29,877 bases of DNA. Source: Ichthyosporea sp. XGB-2017a. Taxonomy: Eukaryota > Opisthokonta > Ichthyosporea. The stretch covers positions 219,062-248,938 of the forward strand of contig PDIM01010337.1 in the NCBI GenBank assembly GCA_002811675.1, in the 5' to 3' direction. Below are positions 1 to 7,524 of this stretch, in pieces (position 1 is the stretch's first letter; every line of letters begins with the position of its first letter). The notes beneath the pieces were generated by a model. That model was given only the letters and a program-made list of their open reading frames with translations. It was not told the origin of the DNA and did no database searches. Both the position numbers and the translations under genes were made by a program.

Positions 1-158
1 TTCTTTTTTCTTTGTCGTTTTTTCCTTTTTTTTTTTTTTTTTGTTTTGGTTTTGTTGTGACAATATCGTCATTCACTCCGGATCAAGGCTATTTCAATCC
101 CCTCACACCCAGGGAGACTGACAGCCATATAGTGTAGCTTACCAAGTGAAGGTGCAGG

Positions 159-2060
159 ATGAAGGAGGAAGAGGAGGGGGCCAAGAGGAAGCGGGAGGAG
201 GAGAACGAGGGACAGGGAAGCGGTGGAGTGGGGGCAGGGGAGGAGGAGCCAGAGGCAAAGAAACAGAAAGGCGGCAGCAGTGGAGAGACGGGGACGGTGG
301 CCGTGGAAGGAGGAGAGGAGCAGGAGAATGTGGACAAGGAACTGGCCGCTGCAGGGCTGGACTTCCTAGAAGAGAAGGAGGAGAAGAAGAAGAAGGAGGA
401 GGGGGAGGAGAAGAAGAAGGAAGGAGAGGAGACGAGTGGAGGGATGGGTGCTGGTGTGCCTGCGTTGAAAGATATGTGCAAGAAGGTGACGGATAGCAGT
501 GAAGATATCACTGTGAAGGAGAAAGGGACCGAAGGAGGAGTGGAGGCAGAAGGATCAGGGTCTGCGGAAGTGCTGGAAAAGAGAGGTAGCCGGGAACTGG
601 CTGCGGCTGTGGAGGAGGATCTTGGGAATGACAGCGATAAGAATGATGGGGTCATGATGGAAGTGGACGATAAGAAGATCACCTCGCCGAATGGGCCAGG
701 GGATGTCGCTGCAGCCCCGGTGAAGAAATATCGCGACTTGGACTCAATCATGAATGCGGATCTGTCCAAGGAGACTGTTCTGAATGGCGGCGGGAAGAAT
801 AATAGCAGCACCACGGCAAAGGGGACTGCCATACAGCCAAAACCCGCCAGCGGGGTAACACAGCCCCCTCCTCAACCTGCTGCTGGTGCTGCCAACCCAC
901 CCGCCTCACTCCCTGTCCCTCCCCCGCGTCGCCCCCCTCCTAAGTTTGTCTATGACGAGGGGTATGTGGCCAACGCGAAGCACAAACCCCTGGAGCCCAT
1001 CTACTACCGGCCCCATATGCTGCTGCCATTTCTCGGGGACAATATCGGGGACACAGTGAAGGTGTTTGTGCCCGCCAAATTCTGCACCACGCAGAATGAG
1101 AGGGTGAAGGACAGGCAATTGTGGGGCACGGATTACTACACGGACGACTCGGATATTGTGGCTGCCATGGCTCACAGTGGAAAGTATATACTGCCAGGGA
1201 AGGTCCCGGAACTGGATATTCAGCTGTTCATCAAGGTCCACCCCCGTATGGACTACTACCCAGGCTCGTATAATCGGGGAGTTAAATCACGTCACTGGGA
1301 AGAGCACGATAGGTACACCTTCTCCATTGAGCGGGTTGTACGTGTCCGAATGGCAATGCTACCCATTCGGCGAAAGCCAGCAGAGGTATTTGTCCGCGAA
1401 ATGAAAAAGTTTCGCCTGCATAACCAAAAGCGAAATATTGTGAATATGCGGCGGTTCACTGGTGTTGATTGTGGGGAGCATGTGGACGAGGTAACTGTGC
1501 AATACAATAGTCGAAACGAACCCGTCCTCAAGTACAACGTTTCTTTTTTCGCCGACCGAGGCATATCACCGAAGACTTGGACCAGCTATCGTCTGCGGAG
1601 CAAAGTTTTGTTTTTTGAAACAACTGACGGGAGGTATGAATTGAGCCTGTCTTCGATCGCAGATGACAGTGTCCCGCTAAAGGATGGCGGGGGCTTTGAT
1701 GCGTATCGGCTTGCCAAGGTACTGCCCGGATGTCTGTATGGCAAAAAAAAGATGCTCACTGAAGGATTCCTCCCATTAAAAGCTGATAGTCAGTGCACTG
1801 TGTTGGAGGATAAGGTGGACTGGCAGGAAATTGTGTTTACACCTGCAGGGGTGTGCATCCGGGGGAAGAGGATGGAGATTCTGTCCTTTTGGTGGCTTTC
1901 CATCCAGAATAGGGAGGTGCGAGCAAGAGAGGCTGCTGCTGCTGCCAAGATGAAAAAGTCGGCGATGCCCTCGTCAACAGAAGGAGGGACCGCGACAGAG
2001 ACTGTGAATACCCAGGACTCGGAATTCTCCTCGGAAGGGTCTGATGAAGATATGCTTTAG
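159..2060 (+). CDS. Rxt3-like subunit of a Sin3/Rpd3-type histone deacetylase complex
   Basis: A 633-residue intronless protein. Residues 1-270 are disordered: Glu/Lys-rich (a KKKKEEGEEKKK run near 75-90), then Pro-rich. The folded part, about residues 285-560, carries the hallmark of the Rxt3 family: LWGTDYYTDDSDIVAAMAHS near residue 321, then a strand-rich LDIQLFIKV segment and RGVKSRHWEEHDRYTFSIE. In yeast the Rxt3 domain belongs to the large Rpd3L histone deacetylase complex, a nuclear co-repressor; a nuclear role here is inferred from family. The protein is about twice as long as yeast Rxt3, mostly through the acidic N-terminus. The C-terminus is again acidic (SSEGSDEDML). The start is the first ATG of the frame, about 100 bp after a long T tract. 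AATAAA signals follow at 2210-2221. The gene converges on the small membrane-protein gene downstream. Confidence 0.85.
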   Translation: MKEEEEGAKRKREEENEGQGSGGVGAGEEEPEAKKQKGGSSGETGTVAVEGGEEQENVDKELAAAGLDFLEEKEEKKKKEEGEEKKKEGEETSGGMGAGVPALKDMCKKVTDSSEDITVKEKGTEGGVEAEGSGSAEVLEKRGSRELAAAVEEDLGNDSDKNDGVMMEVDDKKITSPNGPGDVAAAPVKKYRDLDSIMNADLSKETVLNGGGKNNSSTTAKGTAIQPKPASGVTQPPPQPAAGAANPPASLPVPPPRRPPPKFVYDEGYVANAKHKPLEPIYYRPHMLLPFLGDNIGDTVKVFVPAKFCTTQNERVKDRQLWGTDYYTDDSDIVAAMAHSGKYILPGKVPELDIQLFIKVHPRMDYYPGSYNRGVKSRHWEEHDRYTFSIERVVRVRMAMLPIRRKPAEVFVREMKKFRLHNQKRNIVNMRRFTGVDCGEHVDEVTVQYNSRNEPVLKYNVSFFADRGISPKTWTSYRLRSKVLFFETTDGRYELSLSSIADDSVPLKDGGGFDAYRLAKVLPGCLYGKKKMLTEGFLPLKADSQCTVLEDKVDWQEIVFTPAGVCIRGKRMEILSFWWLSIQNREVRAREAAAAAKMKKSAMPSSTEGGTATETVNTQDSEFSSEGSDEDML

Positions 2061-2195
2061 TCTTTCTTATCCAGTGTGTGTTGGGCTGCCATATCACCTT
2101 CTACCTTTTATTTTCCTATCTACCTATCACCATATGTACGTCACTATGCTGTACAGCTCCACGTTACTATGATTCAAAGTATGAAAAAATAAGAA

Positions 2196-2221
2196 TTTAT
2201 TGTTCAAAAAATAAAAATAAA
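2196..2221. terminator. Facing poly(A) signals of two convergent genes
   Basis: The plus strand has AATAAA at 2210-2215 and again at 2216-2221, 150 nt after the Rxt3-like stop. The minus strand has AATAAA at 2201-2196, 193 nt after the stop of the 2394-2603 gene. The two transcripts therefore probably overlap by a few tens of bases at their 3' ends. Confidence 0.5.
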
Positions 2222-2393
2222 TTACTATCCAAAAAAAGAAAACCGAACGAGAATATAGATTACAGCTAGCACTTGGGTGTGCCAAAGACAGATATTTGCC
2301 ATGCAGACACACTCCTCGCCCTCTTCACACCAGTGCTCCCCACCCAAGGACAGTCCACAGCCCCGCCTCCCTCCCCTCCCATTGGGCCTCGAT

Positions 2394-2603
2394 CTAGTAC
2401 CCACCGCCCTGTCTTCGAGCATGCCACCCAATCACAGCCAGGCCTAGCACAGCCAGGATCCCCAGTCCAAGCAGGGTGGCGAAGAAGTCCCCTGCATCAT
2501 AGGCCAGGGCCCCTGTTGGCAGGTTTAGAAATACACACACAAACACCAAATGGAAGAGAACCCGCTCTATCCCCTGTACGGCTACTGTCCCTGCTCCTTG
2601 CAT
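2394..2603 (-). CDS. SMIM30-like single-pass membrane microprotein (69 aa)
   Basis: A 69-residue ORF that begins with ATG. It has a hydrophobic N-terminal segment (VLFHLVFVCVFLNLPTGALA) that looks like a cleavable signal, a short YDAGDFF junction, a second hydrophobic segment (LLGLGILAVLGLAVIGW) and a basic tail HARRQGGGY. This order matches animal SMIM30, an ER-associated microprotein of about 59 residues: LP near the end of the signal, then AGD, a LLG-containing membrane helix, and an AR-basic-G tail. The SMIM30 comparison is from memory, not a search. A minus-strand AATAAA at 2201-2196 supports a real transcript. The gene lies head to head with the cyclophilin gene. The plus-strand ORF across it (2273-2605) is Pro/Ser-rich and looks like a shadow. 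Confidence 0.62.
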   Translation of the reverse strand: MQGAGTVAVQGIERVLFHLVFVCVFLNLPTGALAYDAGDFFATLLGLGILAVLGLAVIGWHARRQGGGY

Positions 2604-2957
2604 AGCTCTATTTTATCTTCTCTACTTCCCCGTTATGAATCTGGTAATATTATACGTGAATCAAGCACTCCACACAACAGCCACAAGACCAGAATAAGGA
2701 GGAGGAGGAGGAGGATTTCACACTCGAGAAGGAGGATAATCTTCTTCTCTACACACAAAGGATAAAATAAAAAAACACAAAAAAAAGGAAAAGACTGACG
2801 AGAAATTTATTTTTATTTTGTTTGTTATTTTTTTCGTTTGTCGCAAACAACAGTTTAATCCAAACCGAACACCAAACGTAAAATTGGGGCAGATTCCCGG
2901 AAAGGTGTCGTGTGCAATACATTGTCTGGTTGAAAACTAAGCGTCTACTAGGAGGAC
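2604..2957. other. Divergent promoter region, microprotein and cyclophilin genes
   Basis: A 354-bp gene-free stretch between two divergent starts. It contains a (GGA)n purine run at 2698-2716 and A/T-rich stretches at 2762-2840. I see no clear TATA box, RNA gene or repeat array. Confidence 0.4.
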
Positions 2958-3698
2958 ATGGATCAAGTGTACCTGGACATTGCGTGTGGGGACAAAGAGG
3001 CGCATAAAGAGGCATTGGTCAGATGGGAGCGCCTCTGTGGCTTCATCCAGGCCAATGGGACAAACTACGGTCTATCCTCCAATAACCCCCGGGATCTCTC
3101 CGCTGAGGAACGTGCTCTGGCCCGGGATTTATATGAGGGAAATCCATCCTTTGCTGTACAGGGGCCCATTGGGGATGTGGTGGAGGAGCCCGCCTCGCTG
3201 TTGATTGGGCGGCTGTGCTTCCAGTTGTTTGCAAAGGACTCCCCTAAGGCGACAGAGAATTTTCGCATGCTGTGCAGCGGGGAGAAGATCGCACCTTCTG
3301 GGGCCAAGTACCGGCTGTGCTATGAGGGCTGCCCGCTGCACCGGGTGGAGGCGGGCTTTGTGGTCCAAGGGGGCGATATTACCCGAGGGGATGGGAGCGG
3401 AGGGGAAAGTGTGTATGGGGGAAAGTTCAAGGACGACAAAGGGGGCCTGAAGAAGAGCCATAACAAGAGGGGACTGCTGAGTATGGCCAACTCGGGGGCA
3501 AAGAATACAAACACGTCACAGTTCTTTGTGACGCTAGCCAAGGACCCGAAGAGAATGGAAAAATTGAATGGAAAGCATGTTGTGTTCGGGGAGCTTCTTG
3601 CAGGTACGGAAGAGGCTGGAGAAAGGGTGTTGGCAAGAATCGAGGAAACGCAAGGAAAGATTCCGATATGGATAGAATCGTGCGGAGTTCTGCCGTAG
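2958..3698 (+). CDS. Cyclophilin-type peptidyl-prolyl isomerase with N-terminal extension
   Basis: A 246-residue protein. Residues 1-80 are an extension with no domain I recognise; about 80-246 are a cyclophilin domain. Visible family blocks are GRLCFQLF, ATENFRMLCSGE, HRVEAGFVVQGGDITRGDG, YGGKFKDD, KRGLLSMANSGAKNTNTSQFF and LNGKHVVFGE. The catalytic Arg (CypA R55) is R129, and F134 and Q137 match F60 and Q63, so isomerase activity is plausible. The Trp that binds cyclosporin (CypA W121) is replaced: the loop before LNGKHVVFG is about five residues longer and Lys202 lies at the aligned place. No signal peptide or ER tail is seen, so it is probably cytosolic or nuclear. The extension and the ending (IWIESCGVLP) recall PPIL6-like divergent cyclophilins, but this subgroup is uncertain. 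The start ATG has a purine-rich context (GAGGACATGG), and AATAAA follows the stop at 3726. Confidence 0.92.
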   Translation: MDQVYLDIACGDKEAHKEALVRWERLCGFIQANGTNYGLSSNNPRDLSAEERALARDLYEGNPSFAVQGPIGDVVEEPASLLIGRLCFQLFAKDSPKATENFRMLCSGEKIAPSGAKYRLCYEGCPLHRVEAGFVVQGGDITRGDGSGGESVYGGKFKDDKGGLKKSHNKRGLLSMANSGAKNTNTSQFFVTLAKDPKRMEKLNGKHVVFGELLAGTEEAGERVLARIEETQGKIPIWIESCGVLP

Positions 3699-3796
3699 TG
3701 CCTACATTGTACACTCGATGCGTACAATAAAGGACATTTTTAAACCATGACTTGAGTTTATTTGGGAAGATGTTTTCAAAGGTACTAAATGCCCCT

Positions 3797-3834
3797 TTGG
3801 TGCTATTTGACTTGGTGCTATTTGACTTGGTGCT
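3797..3834 (+). repeat. 15-bp direct repeat, 2.5 copies
   Basis: TTGGTGCTATTTGAC occurs twice in tandem (3797-3811, 3812-3826) followed by a partial TTGGTGCT. It lies about 100 bp after the cyclophilin stop codon and is not in a supported gene. Confidence 0.9.
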
Positions 3835-4857
3835 CACTTCATGCTCAGAGTGTGAAGGGAGGGTATACTCTTGTGTCACCCCAAAGAATATATACAGTGT
3901 CCATACATGTGTCGCATAGGTGAAAAGACAGACGCCCAGACAAAGTAGAATGTCGAATGATGGAAGAAGCGCACCATATAGTATTTATAGAACAAGCATT
4001 AGCTCGAGCTATAGTGAAATCGAAAGGAAAGTGTGAAAATATAAAGAAAGCATAAATGCAACGTCAATTAGCAATAGTTTGATTTGGAGATAAAGATAAC
4101 CGAACATTAATATGTCAATTTGACATGTGATAATTGGAGTCATAAGATATTTCAAAGGTCCACATGCACTGACTCATTTCATTTGACTCATTTCACGCGC
4201 ACGGAATGTTTACTCTTCAAAATCGCTCATTTAATTAAAGCCTTATCTGTCTGGAAGCCAGTTTACAAACTGTATACAAAGCCCGATCAAGACTTGTGCT
4301 CCATTGCTCATAAATAAACAATTTGTTCACTATTGCTTTTAAGCAATGGAATTGCGTACACTTGAGTAATTCTGTCAGCTGGGCTCGAGCTAAGTAAGTC
4401 TACAACCTGACATGCAGTCAAGATTTGAGGACTGGGTAGTTTTAGCAGGTTCTTGCATTTCGTATCTAAAAAAGCCCTGTGTCCTAATAATCGTGTTCAT
4501 CAATAATATCATAGATTGGTTAGGTTGTGTAATACCTCAGAATCACGTTCCAGTAACGCCATTAGTTATCAGCGAGGGTTATCAGCTTCCGACGGGGGAA
4601 TAGAGTCAGCTAGTCGAGTGATTGCTGGCTGTTGAGTGGAGGAAATCGCATGTGCGAGGTGCAAACTGCATTGATGATGCTACAAGGATGCTGCTGCACA
4701 ACATGTACATGCAGTCCATCATGTACATTTGGCATTGGCTATAGTCCGAGACTTGACAGTACTCAGTACACAGTTTATACGCACTCTTGGAGCCTAGTCT
4801 CACTTCATATATATGTCTCATGGAAGGATCCCCCGCTATATTAGGTTACCCTCAGTC

Positions 4858-4867
4858 CCAAAAAAGG
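4858..4867. promoter_or_regulatory. CArG box CCAAAAAAGG
   Basis: An exact match to CC(A/T)6GG, the SRF/Mcm1-type MADS-box factor site. It is 90 bp upstream of the TATA box and 446 bp upstream of the WRPW gene ATG. The flanking bases extend it to GGAAATTCC. Confidence 0.45.
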
Positions 4868-4956
4868 AAATTCCTCATGTGATTCCTCGTCCCACACGTG
4901 AAGCCACCAAGACCATCCTGTCCCCCACTCTCCATCCCATCTCTCCCTCCATGCTC

Positions 4957-4963
4957 TATAAAA
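4957..4963 (+). promoter_or_regulatory. TATA box for the WRPW gene
   Basis: TATAAAA in a C/T-rich setting, followed about 20-40 bp later by a pyrimidine-rich run ending CTCCTCTACAC, a likely initiation zone. Assignment to the gene starting at 5314 is by position only. Confidence 0.4.
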
Positions 4964-5313
4964 CCCCCGCATATCCCCCTCCCCCCCTCCTCTACACACG
5001 ACTACACACTATTAAGCTCCCTCCCAATCACGTAATCACCTCCCCATCCCTCGCCATTATTATAATCTCACTGCAGCAGGAGTTTACACACTTTATTTAT
5101 TTGTTATTATGCGCAAAGTATTATTATATGCGATATTCTGCACCGTCCATGACCATTGATAATTATAACCGAAACCTCTCCGGGACTCAACTAATTAGTT
5201 CACTGAACGACAACTCGGCTCAAGATTAGAAGAATTGCAAGATTTACTTTGGAAGTTCCTGATTTGATATTTAAGACAATAGGAATTGGTGTATTTATTT
5301 AGTAATACGCACA

Positions 5314-6207
5314 ATGGGTGGTAAAGTAAGACACGTTAAAAGCGTCGACAATGTCGAAAATTTTGAAAGAAGACGCAATGCTGTCGTCAAGCGTATGATT
5401 GCTTCTAAAGACGCATCGAAGAAGTGCTCTTTGTTCGCATGGGGACGCATGACAATCACTATTAAGGACAAAAAGGGAGACACCATGGAATTGTGGAAGC
5501 CAAAGAGAAGAGATATTATTGCAATCTTTGCAGATATATACCAGAACCGTGAGAAATTGTTTGAGCATGTCAAACCATACAAGATGGTTTTTGAAGACGC
5601 TACAGCAATCAATGCCCCATCTACTGAACTTGACAGTGATATTGATGATTTTGTATCTATCCAAGAAGAGCTTGACAGACATTGGGGAGTGCACAAGAGA
5701 AAGCTGTGTCCGGGATTGAAAAAGCCAAACCAGTTTAACTCCACAAATGGGTTCCATGCCAACCCATCTACCATGTTTAGCAGTGTGTCTCCTTCTGCTT
5801 ATATCCCAAGCAACCAGAACACATACAGCTATAGCTCGACTCCAAGATACACAACGCTGCAGAATGGAAACCTCACCTCGCTTATGAGCGCTGCGCATAT
5901 GTTGTCCAACCTTGACTCTCGTTACAATGGCTCGTACTACCAAGAGGAGGCTGCTACAGGCCCTGTAGCCCCACCTCAGTATCACACCTCGTACAGCCAC
6001 CCCCATGGCTCCCCAAGAGAGTATGAAGATAACTGCGTGCGTCCTAATGAACCTGCTTATGAATACAAATATCAGCCAGCGGTGTCCTCGTCCGCCTCTT
6101 CTACCTCCTCTGCCTCCTACCATCATCACTATAACACCCCAGCAAGCTCTAGTGTTAGCGCTACTGGCAGTGCTACTAGTGAGGGTAAACATTGGAGACC
6201 TTGGTAA
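5314..6207 (+). CDS. Putative transcriptional regulator ending in the co-repressor motif WRPW
   Basis: A 297-residue protein of no family I can name. The N-terminal 120 residues look folded and basic: ENFERRRNAVVKRM near 15-28, a strand-like stretch around 42-60 (SLFAWGRMTITIKDKKGD), and a helix RRDIIAIFADIYQNREKL near 65-83. The basic helix has a weak resemblance either to the MADS DNA-binding helix (FxKRRxGxxKK) or to a bHLH basic region (ExxRR) with a second helix after an overlong loop; neither is convincing. Residues about 145-290 are low-complexity Ser/Tyr/Asn/His/Pro, as in activation or repression domains. The last four residues are exactly WRPW (codons 6193-6204), the Groucho/TLE-binding tail of Hairy/HES repressors. 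The first ATG of the frame is used; AATAAA follows at 6281. Function as a DNA-binding repressor is inference. Confidence 0.7.
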   Translation: MGGKVRHVKSVDNVENFERRRNAVVKRMIASKDASKKCSLFAWGRMTITIKDKKGDTMELWKPKRRDIIAIFADIYQNREKLFEHVKPYKMVFEDATAINAPSTELDSDIDDFVSIQEELDRHWGVHKRKLCPGLKKPNQFNSTNGFHANPSTMFSSVSPSAYIPSNQNTYSYSSTPRYTTLQNGNLTSLMSAAHMLSNLDSRYNGSYYQEEAATGPVAPPQYHTSYSHPHGSPREYEDNCVRPNEPAYEYKYQPAVSSSASSTSSASYHHHYNTPASSSVSATGSATSEGKHWRPW

Positions 6208-6692
6208 ATGATGCTCGCACAACACTCAACTCTATACTTCTTCATTCCCATCATCTTCCTGGCTGCACTTGTAACATAGAAATAAATAAAATTGCAAATA
6301 CACTATCTGTATACATTGAACATTCGCCTTTGAGACTTGATTGAGTATCCTTGGACGCCAATAATTTAAAACATGAAGACAGAAAGAGAGTTGAGACAAC
6401 AAGACAGAACAGCGTTGATGACTGTTGAGATAAGTACCCCTTACCCTCCCTTTCACAAGAGAATTACAAGTTTGTTGGCCACGCTAGAAGCTACCCCTTC
6501 CCCTTCCATGGCCCTCCCTTAGCTGTCCCTCCCAGAAAGGGACAGTCGCTGTTCTTTTCTCACCCAGCTGGTCCATCTCTACTTTGTTGTGCCCGTGTAT
6601 GTTCGGGGATTTACTTGCATAAATACGAACAGGCCTACAGTGTGGGTACACAGTGCTCAGCGACTTGTAGGAATAGCGAATAAGAGCGAAAA
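6208..6692. other. Intergenic: 3' end of the WRPW gene and promoter of the SPF27 gene
   Basis: Contains AATAAATAAA at 6281-6290 for the upstream gene, a C/T-rich stretch with repeated CCCTCCC-like motifs (6490-6535) and an AT-rich GCATAAATACG at about 6617, possibly a weak TATA element about 75 bp before the next ATG. No gene seen. Confidence 0.4.
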
Positions 6693-7385
6693 ATGACAGT
6701 GGAAAGCGGAAGTGCTATTGGTAGTTGGGCAGGGAGGCCTGTCCATGATGCACTGCCATATTTCGATTCGGAAATGAGTACGTACAAGGAATATGTGGAC
6801 TACCTTGTGGGGCAAGAGATGGAGGAAATGCGAAGGGCGAGGGTGGAAATAGAAATACCACCCGAGGCGAGATCGAAGGGTGAGGGTGAGGGTAAGCAGT
6901 GGAAGTCTGCGGTAGGGGCATATGTGAGGGAGCTTGCTGCGACAGCTCCATCCTCTATGTTTAAAGAGGATGGTGTAGATATGGAGAGGTATGCCTTGGA
7001 GGGAATGGAACCTCCTGCCAGGAAGATTACCAACGAGGAGAATGTACAGCAATGGAAAAAGGCTTTGGAACGCTTGGAAGTGGCACTGGAATACGAGAAT
7101 ACCAATGTTTTAAACTTAGAGCTGCTGCAGACATATGGGGTGGCATGTTGGAAGCGACATATGGAGTTTATGAGCATGTTCCGCGAGGATGAGCAGGAAG
7201 TGCTAAATGAGGTTAACACTGAGATTCAACACATTAATCTGGAAAGAAAAAGAAATCATGTGAAAGCTGGGGAGACGCTAGATACCCTTAAACAACAGTA
7301 CTACCAATTGATTTACCGCAATGCTGAGCTGGAAGCGGTCTGCGATAAGCTTGAGGCTCGCGTAAAGGCTGCAAAAGCCAAGTAA
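6693..7385 (+). CDS. BCAS2: Pre-mRNA-splicing factor SPF27 (BCAS2 family)
   Basis: A 230-residue, single-exon protein, close to the 225 residues usual for the family. Recognisable family features run in order: DALPYFD near residue 18, the middle MERYALEGMEPPARK block (around 95-110), QQWKKALERLEVALEYENTNVLNLELLQTYGVACWK cut into helices around 118-152, and a long C-terminal coiled coil ending in a Lys/Ala-rich tail (about 170-230). BCAS2/SPF27 is a core subunit of the Prp19/CDC5L (NTC) complex that activates the spliceosome in the nucleus; its coiled coil binds the Prp19 tetramer. AATAAA lies at 7437, and the gene converges on the carrier gene. That a genome so poor in introns keeps this subunit fits the functional introns seen in three genes here. 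Confidence 0.9.
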   Translation: MTVESGSAIGSWAGRPVHDALPYFDSEMSTYKEYVDYLVGQEMEEMRRARVEIEIPPEARSKGEGEGKQWKSAVGAYVRELAATAPSSMFKEDGVDMERYALEGMEPPARKITNEENVQQWKKALERLEVALEYENTNVLNLELLQTYGVACWKRHMEFMSMFREDEQEVLNEVNTEIQHINLERKRNHVKAGETLDTLKQQYYQLIYRNAELEAVCDKLEARVKAAKAK

Positions 7386-7436
7386 ACGGAACACAATCAA
7401 CTTCAACTCTTCTCCTGACTCACTCATTGACATCGC

Positions 7437-7493
7437 AATAAAGGAAGGCTCTATTTGCTTCACCATGTTCGGTTTCTTGCCCTTTGTTTTATT
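7437..7493. terminator. Facing poly(A) signals, SPF27 and carrier genes
   Basis: Plus-strand AATAAA at 7437-7442 is 52 nt past the SPF27 stop, and minus-strand AATAAA at 7493-7488 is 32 nt past the carrier stop. Normal cleavage distances put both mRNA ends near 7455-7475, so the two 3' ends abut or slightly overlap. Confidence 0.5.
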
Positions 7494-7524
7494 TTTCAAT
7501 TATGTTTCACTAGCCTCCTGCCCC

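Larger units (their letters stand above)
3699..5313. other. Long gene-free stretch, likely promoter and 5' leader of the WRPW gene
   Basis: This 1.6-kb stretch is the longest gene-free part of the first 28 kb. Its small ORFs have no recognisable composition or motif. It holds the cyclophilin poly(A) signal (3726-3731), a 15-bp direct repeat (3797-3834), an odd palindrome with 7-bp arms (ATGTCAA-T-TTGACAT, about 4111-4125), two CATGTACAT copies near 4702-4733, a CArG box (4858-4867), CACGTG near 4895, a TATAAAA box (4957-4963) and a C/T-rich tract (about 4976-5000). A TATA-driven start near 4990 would give a leader of over 300 nt. I see no tRNA or rRNA. Confidence 0.5.

Noticed and set aside
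89-832. A 247-residue minus-strand Ser/Pro/Phe-rich ORF
   Set aside because: It is the reverse of the Glu/Lys-rich N-terminus of the Rxt3-like gene; composition alone keeps it open.
4866-4874. NF-kappaB-like GGAAATTCC
   Set aside because: A single short match overlapping the CArG box; no independent support.
4813-5229. A 138-residue plus-strand ORF
   Set aside because: Pro/Ser/Tyr-rich sequence from a C/T-rich promoter, containing the TATA box; no domain.
5299-6225. A 308-residue minus-strand ORF opposite the WRPW gene
   Set aside because: No recognisable domain, and codon composition favours the plus frame, which has low-complexity regions, a good start and a poly(A) signal.
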